From assembly GCA_017616655.1 (NCBI GenBank), contig JAFZXU010000061.1, positions 124,001 to 188,000 of the forward strand: DNA of 64,000 nt, read 5' to 3'. Source of the DNA: Bacteroidales bacterium. Its GTDB lineage: Bacteria; Bacteroidota; Bacteroidia; Bacteroidales; UBA932. Below are positions 20,116 to 29,585 of the stretch, one piece after another. Below the pieces are notes generated by a model, which worked only from the letters and a program-made list of their open reading frames with translations, did no database searches and had not been told where the DNA came from. The stretch's first letter is position 1. The number at the start of each line of letters is the position of its first letter. Made by a program: the position numbers and the translations under genes.

Positions 20116-21123
20116 CTAGCAGCAGTTCTTCGTGCAGCCTTTGCAGGAGGCGAAGTCGCCGCGGAGGCGGCCCTCGACGAGGGAGAGAACCCTCTCGCGG
20201 AGTTCGTCGCTGGTGATGCGCTCCAGGACCTCGTAGGCGAAGGCCATCTGCTGGAGCAGGCGGGCCTCGTCGCTGGTGATGCCGCGGGTGCGCATATAGA
20301 AGAGCTCGTCCTCGTCCAGACGGCCCACGGTGGCGCCGTGGCTGCACTTCACATCATCCGCATATATCTCCAGCTGCGGCTTGCTGTAAGCCTTCGAAAG
20401 GTCGGAGAGCAGCAGGTTGTGGTTGGCCTGGAAGGCCTCGGTATGCTGAGCGTCGGGAGCCACGAGAATGCCGCCGTAGAACTTCGAGACCGCGTCGTCG
20501 TTGAGGATTCCCTTGAAGAGCTGGTTGCTATGGCAGTCGGGCACCAGATGCCTGAGATTCACCGAGTTGCTCATCCTCTGGCCGGTGTCGGCGAGATAGA
20601 GGCCGCTCAGGTCGCAGTCGGCGTGGCGGCCGCAGAGGTCCACCGAAATGTCGTTGTTGATCTCCCCGCCGTGGAGCGAGATGAAGACCATCCGCAGGGA
20701 GGCTCCCTCCGCGAGGCTGATGGAGCAGCGCATGTCGTGACGCGCCTTGTTGTGCTCGTTCTGCATCACGAAAAACTCCGCAAAAGCGCCTTCCGAGAGC
20801 TCGATACGCACATTCTCGAGGGTCGAGAACTCGTCCGGAGTTATGGTGTGCGAGCAGATTATTATGCGTCCCGAAGAGTTGCGGCCGAAACGGAAAGTCT
20901 CGTCGAAAGCGAGTTCCCCGGTGCACTCAGCGTTGCGGATGCCGATAATCTGAAGGCTCTCCTTCATCCTTTCCCCATCCTTGAGTTCGAGGACGAAAGG
21001 AGTCTCGCCTCCGCGCACACGGCCGTTGACGATGTACTGCTGGCGGTTGTCGGGCAGAAGAACCCTGCAGCGGAACTCATCCGCCGCCAGGTCGGGAACA
21101 TATATGAACTGCTGCGGATCCAT
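20116..21123 (-). CDS. sufD: Fe-S cluster assembly protein SufD, with a cysteine-rich tail
   Basis: A 335-residue beta-helix SufD. Typical core: HSNQLFKGILNDDAVSKFYG, QTEAFQANHNLLLSD-like segment (EAFQANHNLLLSD) and KCSHGATVGRLDEDELFYM, where the conserved His sits. It forms the SufB-SufC2-SufD scaffold that builds Fe-S clusters. The last residues, FASCKGCTKNCC, add four cysteines not usual in SufD. Last gene of the sufB-pnuC-sufC-sufD operon, two bases after sufC. Confidence 0.9.
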   Translation of the reverse strand: MDPQQFIYVPDLAADEFRCRVLLPDNRQQYIVNGRVRGGETPFVLELKDGERMKESLQIIGIRNAECTGELAFDETFRFGRNSSGRIIICSHTITPDEFSTLENVRIELSEGAFAEFFVMQNEHNKARHDMRCSISLAEGASLRMVFISLHGGEINNDISVDLCGRHADCDLSGLYLADTGQRMSNSVNLRHLVPDCHSNQLFKGILNDDAVSKFYGGILVAPDAQHTEAFQANHNLLLSDLSKAYSKPQLEIYADDVKCSHGATVGRLDEDELFYMRTRGITSDEARLLQQMAFAYEVLERITSDELRERVLSLVEGRLRGDFASCKGCTKNCC

Positions 21124-21125
21124 CG

Positions 21126-21869
<744 letters not shown>

Positions 21870-21870
21870 A

Positions 21871-22515
21871 TTAATCTTGCTCCTTCATAAGTTTGCGCCA
21901 GGAGTTGAATCCGAACCAGGCGAGCACCAGGTAGCAGGCGCTCACCACCGGCATGAATACCAATCCGGCGAGTATGTATAATACAATGTTTGTCGTGTTT
22001 ACCACCACCCATGCGAACCAGCACTCCATCTTCTTCTGCGCCGAGAGGTATTGGGCGGTGAGAATCATCATCACCACGAATGCATCCAGGAATGGCCTCT
22101 GTGCGGGCGGGAAGGCTCCGGGCCAGATGACCGACGCCTCCTGCATGGCCCATCCCATGATAAGCGCCAGCATCACCACGAAGATGATGTAGCGGGCGCG
22201 GTAAGGAGTGGTGAGGCGGGTGATTTTCAGCTCGTTACGGGCGTTCTGCTCCCCTTCGCGAGGGTGCGTCCAGCGGTAGTGGCCGATAAGGTTTATGATG
22301 AACGACACCGGCTGCAGGGCCATGCTGAAGTAGAGATGATGGCTGGCGAAGAGCACGAAGAGGAAGATGTTGTAGAAGTACCCGAACCAGAAGTTCAGCA
22401 CCTTCCCGCGACCTGCCAGGAATACGCAGCTCAATCCGAGTATGACCGAAATCAACTCGGCGAGGCTCACTCCGTTGCCTCCTATGGTGAAAAGTATGGT
22501 GTCGAGCGTTCCCAT
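21871..22515 (-). CDS. PnuC-family transporter inside the suf operon (second copy)
   Basis: 214 residues, about seven helices. KKMECWFAWVVVNTTNIVLY is the PnuC signature, and FWFGYFYNIFLFVLFA lies in an early helix. It resembles the shorter PnuC/PnuT/PnuX type, so nicotinamide riboside, thiamine or riboflavin are all possible. It is four bases downstream of sufB and one base upstream of sufC, so it is certainly co-transcribed and probably translationally coupled with the Fe-S machinery. No vitamin riboswitch is visible upstream. Confidence 0.85.
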   Translation of the reverse strand: MGTLDTILFTIGGNGVSLAELISVILGLSCVFLAGRGKVLNFWFGYFYNIFLFVLFASHHLYFSMALQPVSFIINLIGHYRWTHPREGEQNARNELKITRLTTPYRARYIIFVVMLALIMGWAMQEASVIWPGAFPPAQRPFLDAFVVMMILTAQYLSAQKKMECWFAWVVVNTTNIVLYILAGLVFMPVVSACYLVLAWFGFNSWRKLMKEQD

Positions 22516-22519
22516 AATC

Positions 22520-23956
22520 CTATCCTACGCTCCCCTCCAGGGAGACCTGAAGCAGTTTCTGCGCCTCCACGGCGAACTCCATCGGAAGCTTGTTGAGGAC
22601 CTCCTTGGCGTAGCCGTTGACTATCAGGCCGACGGCATCTTCGCGGGTAATGCCCCTCTGGCAGCAGTAGAAGAGCTGGTCTTCGTTGATTTTCGAGGTG
22701 GTGGCCTCGTGTTCCAGCACCGCGCTGCGGTTGTCAGACTCTATCACCGGGAAGGTGTGCGCGCCGCATTTGTCGCCAAGCAGCAGCGAGTCGCACTGCG
22801 AGTAGTTGCGGGCGTTGTCGGCGTTCGGGGTCACCTTCACCAGGCCGCGGTAGCTGTTCTGGCTGTGGCCGGCCGAGATACCCTTGCTGATGATGCGGCT
22901 GCGGGTATTCTTGCCGATGTGGATCATCTTGGTGCCGGTATCGGCCTGCTGGAAGTTGTTGGTCACCGCCACGGAGTAGAACTCCGAAACGGAATTGTCC
23001 CCCTTCAGTATGGTGCTGGGGTACTTCCAGGTGATGGAACTTCCGGTCTCCACCTGGGTCCAGAAGAGGCGGCTGCCGCTTCCCTTGCAGATGCCGCGCT
23101 TGGTCACGAAATTATAGATTCCGCCGCGTCCCTGCGCATCTCCCGGGTACCAGTTCTGAACGGTTGAGTACTTTACTTCGGCATCTTTCTCCACTATGAT
23201 CTCCACCACTGCGGCGTGCAGCTGGGCCTCGTCGCGCATAGGGGCGGTGCAGCCCTCCAGATAGCTGAGGTAGGAACCCTCGTCCGCCACCAGCAGGGTG
23301 CGTTCGAACTGCCCCGTGCCGCGCGCGTTGATGCGGAAGTAGCTCGAGAGCTCCATCGGGCAGCGCACCCCCTTCGGGATGTAGCAGAACGACCCGTCGC
23401 TGAATACCGCGGAGTTGAGGGCGGCGTAGAAGTTGTCGCCGGATGGGACCACGGTAGCGAGATACTTGCGCACCAGGTCGGGATAGTCGCGCACCGCCTC
23501 GGAGAAGGAGCAGAAGATTATACCCTTCTCGGCAAGGGATTCGCGGTAGGTGGTTTTGACCGATACGGAGTCGAATACGGCATCCACGGCGGTGCCGCTG
23601 AGGACTCCGCGCTCCTTGAGGGGAATGCCCAGTTTGTCGAAGGTCTTCTCCAGCTCGGGGTCCACCTCCTTGCTCACGGGCGCCTTCTTCGGTGCGGCGT
23701 AGTAGATGATGTCCTGAAAGTCGATCTCGGGGATGTCGAGGTGCGCCCAGGTGGGCAGCTTCATCTTCTGCCACTTGCGGAAGGCGTCAAGACGGAACTC
23801 CAGAAGCCATTCGGGCTCCTGTTTCTTGGCCGAAATCAGCCGGATTATATCTTCGTTTATGCCCTTTGGCGCGAATTCCTGCTCCACGACCGTTTCGAAG
23901 CCGTGCTCATATTCGCCCGAAGTTACACTTTCGATTATCTTCTCGCTTTCCTTCAT
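22520..23956 (-). CDS. sufB: Fe-S cluster assembly protein SufB
   Basis: 478 residues. SufB features: RYFRINA-type segment ([18 protein letters not shown]), [10 protein letters not shown] with the conserved Cys, and [19 protein letters not shown] C-terminal repeats ending in [16 protein letters not shown] and [17 protein letters not shown], where the cluster-ligand residues sit. It is the first gene of the operon; sufS and sufE/U are not in the window. Confidence 0.96.
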   Translation of the reverse strand: MKESEKIIESVTSGEYEHGFETVVEQEFAPKGINEDIIRLISAKKQEPEWLLEFRLDAFRKWQKMKLPTWAHLDIPEIDFQDIIYYAAPKKAPVSKEVDPELEKTFDKLGIPLKERGVLSGTAVDAVFDSVSVKTTYRESLAEKGIIFCSFSEAVRDYPDLVRKYLATVVPSGDNFYAALNSAVFSDGSFCYIPKGVRCPMELSSYFRINARGTGQFERTLLVADEGSYLSYLEGCTAPMRDEAQLHAAVVEIIVEKDAEVKYSTVQNWYPGDAQGRGGIYNFVTKRGICKGSGSRLFWTQVETGSSITWKYPSTILKGDNSVSEFYSVAVTNNFQQADTGTKMIHIGKNTRSRIISKGISAGHSQNSYRGLVKVTPNADNARNYSQCDSLLLGDKCGAHTFPVIESDNRSAVLEHEATTSKINEDQLFYCCQRGITREDAVGLIVNGYAKEVLNKLPMEFAVEAQKLLQVSLEGSVG

Positions 23957-23963
23957 AGAGGCG

Positions 23964-23971
23964 CAAAGATA
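23964..23971 (-). promoter_or_regulatory. -7 element of the suf operon
   Basis: TATCTTTG on the minus strand, seven bases before the sufB ATG. The -33 position falls on TTCTG at the edge of the 32-base direct repeat (23993-24024), so an upstream recombination event may have remade this promoter. Confidence 0.5.
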
Positions 23972-23992
23972 ATCAAAGTTACGGAATAACGT

Positions 23993-24024
23993 GTCAGAAC
24001 CTTAAGCCGATGGCGGGTGCGAGC
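23993..24024. repeat. Left copy of 32-base direct repeat (fragment of a barrel-gene 3' end)
   Basis: Matches 26473-26504 at 31 of 32 positions (T at 24017, A at 26497). Read on the minus strand it encodes LAPAIGLRF and a stop, the last residues of the barrel protein at 26474-27019, but no gene body remains upstream of it. Confidence 0.9.
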
Positions 24025-24035
24025 CCCGCTTATCC

Positions 24036-24941
24036 TTATAATATATGATCCTTTCCCCAGCCGTCGTATACTATATTGTTTAACTGCCAGTTTTCCTCTA
24101 CACTCTTATCGAAATAGATAGTTATCGAGCCACTTATCAAGCGATGAGAAATAAATGATTCATCCGAAAAAACTGGAATAGTTGACAACTCTTCTGGATG
24201 AAGACGGTAATAATCGTAAACATTATATGTCGTCACAGGCAGTTCCAACCATAAGGTTATCTTTTCATACTCCTCTGCGGGTACCTCTTCAAACGTGATT
24301 TCATAGAACCCATTATCAAACCAAGTCTGGCAAAGGGCGGTTCCTGATAAAAAGTAATCCTTACTTGTCTGATTGTAATTAGACATGTCCAACACAGAAA
24401 AAGAAGGATACAGGACTCTGAATCCAGGATATGATGCGGTAACTATGAACTTGTCATTCAATTCTGTGCCGGCATTTCTGCCAAACAATTGTTTATCTGC
24501 CTTAATCGACAAAGGCATATCGATACTGCAATAAGAAAACAAAGGTCCCGTACTATTATTGTAATTAGTCATGTATGCTTCAAAAGAAAACACCTTATTA
24601 TTCATCATCCTTTGTTGTTTTATGTGTGTATCTCCGTCGAACGAACAAGATTTTGGTCTGGGCGCAAAACGCAAGAATACATTTTCTTTTGAAACCTTTG
24701 CATTAAGAAAACCCGTTTTATTCTCTTGAGCCTCAAACCAATAATAGTAAACATATTCATTCTGCAAAACATCCTCAACATGCTGAGCATAAACATTCAC
24801 CTGCATAGTATCGGATAAATATTGCTCATCCTGAATCCAGTGATGCCCCATAATATCAATCCTATCTCTCTCTTCACTACATGAAAAGAAGCAGAAAGCA
24901 GTTAGCAAAACAATCAATAGATTATATCGAGAACTTGTCAT
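24036..24941 (-). CDS. Lipoprotein of unknown function, paired with a C10 protease
   Basis: 301 residues from the ATG at 24939-24941 (a GTG three codons earlier is possible). The signal peptide ends in the lipobox CFFSC, giving a lipid-anchored protein. The mature part is rich in Tyr, Asn and Asp and looks like a beta-sandwich protein; I recognise no family. It lies 18 bases after the C10 protease gene on the same strand. In Bacteroides fragilis some C10 proteases are co-transcribed with inhibitors, so an inhibitor or partner role is possible, but this protein is much larger than those inhibitors. Codon use is A+T rich, unlike the flanking genes. Confidence 0.6.
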   Translation of the reverse strand: MTSSRYNLLIVLLTAFCFFSCSEERDRIDIMGHHWIQDEQYLSDTMQVNVYAQHVEDVLQNEYVYYYWFEAQENKTGFLNAKVSKENVFLRFAPRPKSCSFDGDTHIKQQRMMNNKVFSFEAYMTNYNNSTGPLFSYCSIDMPLSIKADKQLFGRNAGTELNDKFIVTASYPGFRVLYPSFSVLDMSNYNQTSKDYFLSGTALCQTWFDNGFYEITFEEVPAEEYEKITLWLELPVTTYNVYDYYRLHPEELSTIPVFSDESFISHRLISGSITIYFDKSVEENWQLNNIVYDGWGKDHIL

Positions 24942-24959
24942 ATTGCACACATTGATTTA

Positions 24960-26387
24960 TTAATACTGATTTGAAAAACCATAAATCATTTTCCTCCGAT
25001 GGATAAAATTATAGTTATTTCCGTTTATGGTTTCCTCCCAATCACCATCAGGTAAGAAACTGTCGTCATTATGACTGCCTCCCCATCCCCAGTTCATATA
25101 GTACTTATAGATGTAGGGAGATGAGTAAGATACTACGATGGAGTCTTCAACAAAGTCATAATCATACTCCGGATTGTAGTCATCCCACTCCCAATAATAA
25201 GTGTATGTTGTTTTTGTCCGATGCTTGATATAGCCATCTATTATGAAGGAATGCCCATCATGAAGATTAAATAGATTGGCCGAGCCTTTCGCTCTCACGA
25301 TAACAGGTATTCCATTCAGAAGACTGTTTTGAACGATACTATTGTTAAAATCAACATAACCGCTACAGGATATACCATGATAATTAAACAAATCAACCAA
25401 ATCCGAAGTATTAGCACCAGAGAAATCATCACCATAATCAGTCTCAATATAAGTTGCAACATGAGCTATTAATCTAGCTGTAGATAGATTCCCATATGTC
25501 GACATATTAGACCAAACTGAAGAGGAAAAATCACCTTGCCACATATAGTAAGATCCACCAACATGGCCTGAGCAATATGCTGAATCAGGAGCTGTTTCCG
25601 GGGCGTTTATGGCATAATGCAAAAAATGCAACATCTGCGCCCCGGCAACTGCAACACATCCTGCCGGAGCGTGTTCTGTATTGCTGTCACTTTTCAGTAT
25701 AATATAGTGATTATTATTCCATGAGGATTGGCTCCACTTTACTTGAGTTAAATGCTTGACGGTATCACAAACTTCAACATCTGAATTAACATTACCCAAC
25801 ACATAGTGTCCCATAGGATCCGAACGCGTCTGTGTTTTAGAAGCAATATCATTTGTTATCGCGCGCCACATATTATAAGAGTATCTGGATAATTCAGAAT
25901 TTGGAGTTTCTTCGTCCTTATGCTTTACTCTATTTATTGTTTCTGCGACTGAGGCTATCCAAGAAAGCGTAGGGTTTTCCTCATTAAAATCATAACTGCT
26001 TTCAGATCCTTCTGCAATAGGCGCAGGAATTCTTTTATCAGAAGCGACTATTTCCCAACCTTCCTCGTAATTAATAACATAAAGCAAAGTGTCTCCTATT
26101 GCAGAACAAATGGGCGTAATACTTTTTGCAATAAGAGTAGTGTTTTTTGACAATTGTTTATATCTCAAGTAGTCTGATATATCATTTATAGAAATAGAAT
26201 ACTTTTGACAAACAGGAGAATCCGCTTCTTTAACAAAAACAAACGCGGGAAACTCTGTTATTGGCTCTATAGAATCAGACAATGAACAGGAATCAACAGC
26301 TAACAACAGAAGCAATCCTGTCGCTATTCTTGTAATGCTGCAATTATTGATAACAAAACAAGATATTTCTATTGTAAACAAAGGCAC
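24960..26387 (-). CDS. Streptopain-family (C10) cysteine protease, lipoprotein form
   Basis: 475 residues. The hydrophobic N-terminus ends in a possible lipobox (AVDSC, Cys about 34). Residues about 60-190 resemble the Spi/streptopain prodomain (WEIVASDKRIPAPIAEG, with the usual gap-filling role). The catalytic Cys244 is in APAGCVAVAGAQML and the catalytic His379 in DGHSFIIDGY; the NWGWGG loop follows. These match SpeB and interpain. It should act at the cell surface after prodomain removal. The start is uncertain: GTG 26387 is the first possible start and no ATG exists before the signal sequence. It heads a two-gene A+T-rich unit with an unknown lipoprotein. Confidence 0.83.
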   Translation of the reverse strand: MPLFTIEISCFVINNCSITRIATGLLLLLAVDSCSLSDSIEPITEFPAFVFVKEADSPVCQKYSISINDISDYLRYKQLSKNTTLIAKSITPICSAIGDTLLYVINYEEGWEIVASDKRIPAPIAEGSESSYDFNEENPTLSWIASVAETINRVKHKDEETPNSELSRYSYNMWRAITNDIASKTQTRSDPMGHYVLGNVNSDVEVCDTVKHLTQVKWSQSSWNNNHYIILKSDSNTEHAPAGCVAVAGAQMLHFLHYAINAPETAPDSAYCSGHVGGSYYMWQGDFSSSVWSNMSTYGNLSTARLIAHVATYIETDYGDDFSGANTSDLVDLFNYHGISCSGYVDFNNSIVQNSLLNGIPVIVRAKGSANLFNLHDGHSFIIDGYIKHRTKTTYTYYWEWDDYNPEYDYDFVEDSIVVSYSSPYIYKYYMNWGWGGSHNDDSFLPDGDWEETINGNNYNFIHRRKMIYGFSNQY

Positions 26388-26472
26388 AGATAATGAAATA
26401 AACCGCTTTCATGTGTTCTATATCTATACTCGAAGAAGTAAAATACTGAACAATTGTTTTTCGGTAGTTATC

Positions 26473-26504
26473 GTCAGAACCTTAAGCCGATGGCGGGAGC
26501 GAGC
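26473..26504. repeat. Right copy of 32-base direct repeat (3' end of a barrel gene)
   Basis: Contains the stop and last nine codons of the barrel gene 26474-27019. See the left copy at 23993-24024. Confidence 0.9.
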
Positions 26505-27019
26505 ATATACTCGCTGTCGCCGCCTGTGGGGACTGCAATCAGGTTGACACCCAGGGTGATGCCTATATCCCTGGTAATGCCGGCGTCGAATCCGAATTTG
26601 CCGTTGAGCCAGGGGCGCAGACGGTGGTGGCTGTAGAGGTTACAGGTCGGTTCTGCGATTTCATAGGTGCCGCCGGCTTCCATTCCCAGGTAGAAAGAGA
26701 ACAATGATTTGCCGAAGAAGAAATAGTGCACATAGTCGGCATAAAGGGGAATAGCCTTTACGAAGGGGCCGCGGTCGGGTCTGGAGTTTTCGTCCTTGTG
26801 TGTATGCGAGATGTAGTGCAGGCCGGAGCCGAGTCCGGCATAGTTGCCTTTGTTTAAACGCCATCCAAGCGAGATGTCGGCCGTATAATGACGGTCCTGC
26901 GGAAATCCGACCGCTTTATAATTGCCGCTGGCAATGCCCTGGAAATGACCGCTTTCCTGTGCCGCAGCTGAGAATGCGAGCGTGAGGGCCAGAGAGATGA
27001 ATACGACGCTTCTTTTCAT
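26474..27019 (-). CDS. Small outer-membrane beta-barrel protein (copy 1)
   Basis: 181 residues: a signal peptide (MKRSVVFISLALTLAFSAAAQ), then alternating strands ending in IGLRF, a terminal Phe typical of outer-membrane proteins. It is clearly paralogous to 34313-34831: both share GHFQGIAS, the pattern GLGSG-H, LRPWLNGKFG and DSEY near the end. Last gene of the serpin/sigma operon, ten bases after the preceding lipoprotein gene. The start at 27019 is six codons inside the open frame and gives the signal peptide. Confidence 0.72.
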   Translation of the reverse strand: MKRSVVFISLALTLAFSAAAQESGHFQGIASGNYKAVGFPQDRHYTADISLGWRLNKGNYAGLGSGLHYISHTHKDENSRPDRGPFVKAIPLYADYVHYFFFGKSLFSFYLGMEAGGTYEIAEPTCNLYSHHRLRPWLNGKFGFDAGITRDIGITLGVNLIAVPTGGDSEYMLAPAIGLRF

Positions 27020-27029
27020 ATCACTTATG

Positions 27030-27872
27030 CTAATCAAAGTAAATCATATTTGAATTGAGGGGCAGCGCATCGAGGTGAGACGGGTTCCTGACCTGGACTG
27101 ATGCGGAGACGGAGACCGTTTTTGTGGCGGCGCCCTCGCGGGGGAAGCCGTTGCTGCCGAAATTGACGCCGTCGGAGTACTCCACGGGAATATTGAATGT
27201 CAGTGAGAAGCCGCCGCTGCTGAGTTCCGGGTAAACCGGAATGGCAAAGCAGATGCAAGATCCCTTTTCCAATCCCGGAAAGGTCATACCTGCGCTGAAA
27301 TAGCCGTCAAATGTCTCGCGGGCTCCATTTGAGATATAGTCGCGGTAAACCGTGAAACCGGGATAGCGGTATCTGAATGCGTTGTGGAGAGAAAGCGCGT
27401 ACAAGGTAAAAAGGTCCCCGAGATTCGTCCCGGGTTCGCGGCCGGCGACGGCGATATCCGCTGTGACGGAGGCTCCGGAGGCGATTCCTGCCATGGTGAG
27501 TCCCGGATTGAAATGATACTCGCTGTGGGCGTTCATCGCGAGGCGTCCGTATTGCGTGATGGAAGAATAGATTGCCTCCATATGGAGACGTTCCGTTTCG
27601 GTATAGCCCTCGACCAGCCCGACGTTGGAGAACAGGCCGATGATCAGAGTATCGGCTTCGGTCTTGCGCGGATGTGCTTCTCTCAATGCCTCTGCCGCCA
27701 TCGTAGAGGGAATTGCGGAGCCTTCATACAGCATCACTCCGTTCAGATTGCCGAAATACGAGTCCAGCTTGTCGCCGGATTCCAGGAACTCATTCGAACA
27801 CGAAGAGGCCAGTGCGCCTGCAAGGAGGACGCAGCAGAGCAGAAGAGGTTCTATGAAGTGTCTGCGAATCAT
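27030..27872 (-). CDS. Lipoprotein of unknown function in the serpin/sigma operon
   Basis: 280 residues; lipobox LASSC (Cys about 25). The mature region has no repeats or recognised motifs; YRYPGFTVYRDYISNG and NIPVEYSDGVNFG look like beta-sandwich strands. It starts one base after the stop of the barrel/anti-sigma-like gene, so it is translationally coupled and likely part of the same envelope process. Confidence 0.6.
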   Translation of the reverse strand: MIRRHFIEPLLLCCVLLAGALASSCSNEFLESGDKLDSYFGNLNGVMLYEGSAIPSTMAAEALREAHPRKTEADTLIIGLFSNVGLVEGYTETERLHMEAIYSSITQYGRLAMNAHSEYHFNPGLTMAGIASGASVTADIAVAGREPGTNLGDLFTLYALSLHNAFRYRYPGFTVYRDYISNGARETFDGYFSAGMTFPGLEKGSCICFAIPVYPELSSGGFSLTFNIPVEYSDGVNFGSNGFPREGAATKTVSVSASVQVRNPSHLDALPLNSNMIYFD

Positions 27873-27873
27873 A

Positions 27874-29049
27874 TTATTGTATCCTTAATCCCGCCTGCAG
27901 AGAGAACTGAAGCGGATTTTCGTCATAAACTGTATAAGATGCGGCATCGTTGCGGAGGTGATAGGAGCCGCCCGCCTCCAGGAAGAGCCCAAGGCCGCGG
28001 GCGATGCTTACCTGATAGCCGGCGCCGCAATTAGCCGACCAGAAGAGCGGCTTGATATTGAACGGTTTGCCGTTGATCTTGGCGGAAACGCACTTTTCCA
28101 TGGCGCCTCCGGCTGAAGCGTAAAGCGAGGAGCGTCCTATCTCACAGATGGTATATCTAAGGTTGACAGGAAGACCTACGAAATGAAGGGTCTGCATCGA
28201 AGTCTCGGTCCCGGTTGCGGAAGGAGAAAGGATAGAGGAGCTGAGGAGCGTGTAGGAAATACCGGTTTCGGCCGCAATCCTTTCGGAAAAGGGGTAGGAG
28301 ATGGCGATCCTGGCGGATACAGGGAAATGGTGGCGATAGCTGAATGCACTGGAGCGCACGGAGTTCGTCTCCCCGGAAGCAGCTTTTTTTGAAAGAGGAA
28401 GACCGTAGAAGAATCCCGGGGAGCCGGCAAATTCCATTTCCGGAGCTTTGGTTGCGCTTACCACCCCTACGTTCCAGATATCGTCAGAACGGTCGGAGGC
28501 CAACCCCAGATTGCCACCGACAGTGATGCTGATCTTTCTCCTGGGAGTCTCATCCTCTTCCGGGAGTGAGGCCAGAAGCCGATCGAAGTCAGGTTCAGCC
28601 GTCTTTACGGGTTCTTCCTTCTTCTCCGGCGCTTCTCTTTTCTCCGGTTCAACGGCTTCAGGATCAACAGTTTCCACCACAGTCGCCGCCGTTTCCGGCT
28701 CAGAAACCTTGCTTCCGCGCTGAACGACGGGAGATGATACGGCTCTCTCCTCTGCCTTCGGCTCTGAAACAGCCGTCTCGATGGCAGCGGATACTTCGTT
28801 TTGGGCAATATATGGAGTTTGTACCAGCGGCTCGTTTCCGCCGGTTTCGCCTCCGCGAAACAGTACGAAAGGAGTAATGGCAGCGGCAGCGCCCAGAAGG
28901 GTGGCCAAGGTCACGGTTACGGCCCTTTTCCGGCGTTTATTTCTTGCCACGCCACGGGAAATGGCCTCCCAGGCGCCATCAGGTACGGCGCCGCCGACAT
29001 TTTCGACACGCTTTACCACTTCGTCAAGCCAGTTGTTCGAGTTACTCAT
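27874..29049 (-). CDS. Membrane-spanning anti-sigma-like protein with C-terminal outer-membrane barrel
   Basis: 391 residues with three parts. Residues 1-40 are cytoplasmic and basic (WLDEVVKRVENVGG, RNKRRKR). One helix follows at about 43-63. Residues about 65-165 form a Pro/Glu/Ala/Val-rich linker. Residues about 170-391 are a PorT/OmpW-like beta-barrel ending LQAGLRIQ. The gene overlaps the ECF sigma gene by eight bases, the usual position of an anti-sigma factor. A protein that reaches from cytoplasm to outer membrane could relay envelope state to the sigma factor; this is inference. No zinc-binding anti-sigma motif is seen. Confidence 0.7.
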   Translation of the reverse strand: MSNSNNWLDEVVKRVENVGGAVPDGAWEAISRGVARNKRRKRAVTVTLATLLGAAAAITPFVLFRGGETGGNEPLVQTPYIAQNEVSAAIETAVSEPKAEERAVSSPVVQRGSKVSEPETAATVVETVDPEAVEPEKREAPEKKEEPVKTAEPDFDRLLASLPEEDETPRRKISITVGGNLGLASDRSDDIWNVGVVSATKAPEMEFAGSPGFFYGLPLSKKAASGETNSVRSSAFSYRHHFPVSARIAISYPFSERIAAETGISYTLLSSSILSPSATGTETSMQTLHFVGLPVNLRYTICEIGRSSLYASAGGAMEKCVSAKINGKPFNIKPLFWSANCGAGYQVSIARGLGLFLEAGGSYHLRNDAASYTVYDENPLQFSLQAGLRIQ

Positions 29050-29581
29050 CTGACAAATACTCCTTTATACTTTTGGCCAGGGCCCGCTTCGCCCTCAGCA
29101 GCTGGGAAGCGGAGGTCATTTTGCTGATATTCAAAGCCTGTGCAATTTCTTTATGAGACATCTTTTCAAATACGGCCATATTGAATACGGCTCTGTATCC
29201 TTCCGGAAGATTGAGAATAAACCCTTGAAGGACCTCTTCAGGAACTCCCGCCACCTCTTCTATTGCCACATCCGGCTCGGTCTCCTCCAGATTATCGGAG
29301 GGAAGGTCCAGTTTTCCCCTCTTCCTGAGGCTCATGAGGGCGGTGTTCATCATCACCTTCGAAGCCCAGGCTTTCAAAGATCCGTTACCCCTGTACGAGA
29401 ACTTGCCGATGCCGGAGATTATACTAATAAACCCATCCTGAAAGACATCATCTGCATCCTGGGAATTGCCCATATACCGCCTGCACACCCCGTACAGGGA
29501 ATGTGAAAAAGTGTCGTACAATTCCTTGTAGGCGCCTTCTTCTCCGCGTCGGCAAGCCTCGGCCAGGTCTTTTTCGTTCAC
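29042..29581 (-). CDS. ECF sigma-70 family RNA polymerase sigma factor
   Basis: 179 residues from GTG 29581. Region 2 includes DADDVFQDGFISIISGIGKF and the promoter-melting WASKVMMNTALM segment; region 4 holds the helix-turn-helix MSHKEIAQALNISKMTSASQ LLRAKRAL. A TTG at 29611 would add ten residues but would overlap the serpin gene by 26 bases. Directly after the serpin gene and overlapping its membrane partner by eight bases. It probably directs this operon or envelope genes. Confidence 0.9.
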   Translation of the reverse strand: MNEKDLAEACRRGEEGAYKELYDTFSHSLYGVCRRYMGNSQDADDVFQDGFISIISGIGKFSYRGNGSLKAWASKVMMNTALMSLRKRGKLDLPSDNLEETEPDVAIEEVAGVPEEVLQGFILNLPEGYRAVFNMAVFEKMSHKEIAQALNISKMTSASQLLRAKRALAKSIKEYLSDE

Positions 29582-29585
29582 TATT

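Larger units (their letters stand above)
24025..26472. other. Low-G+C block between the direct repeats
   Basis: Two sampled 60-base lines (24361 and 25441) hold 22 and 21 G+C; the sufB line at 23041 holds about 40. The composition changes abruptly at both repeat copies. The block carries a C10 protease gene and a lipoprotein gene on the minus strand and no recombinase. Confidence 0.75.

Noticed and set aside
29042..29049. Frameshift between the ECF sigma gene and the barrel gene
   Set aside because: The eight-base overlap is a normal coupled start; both proteins have complete ends.
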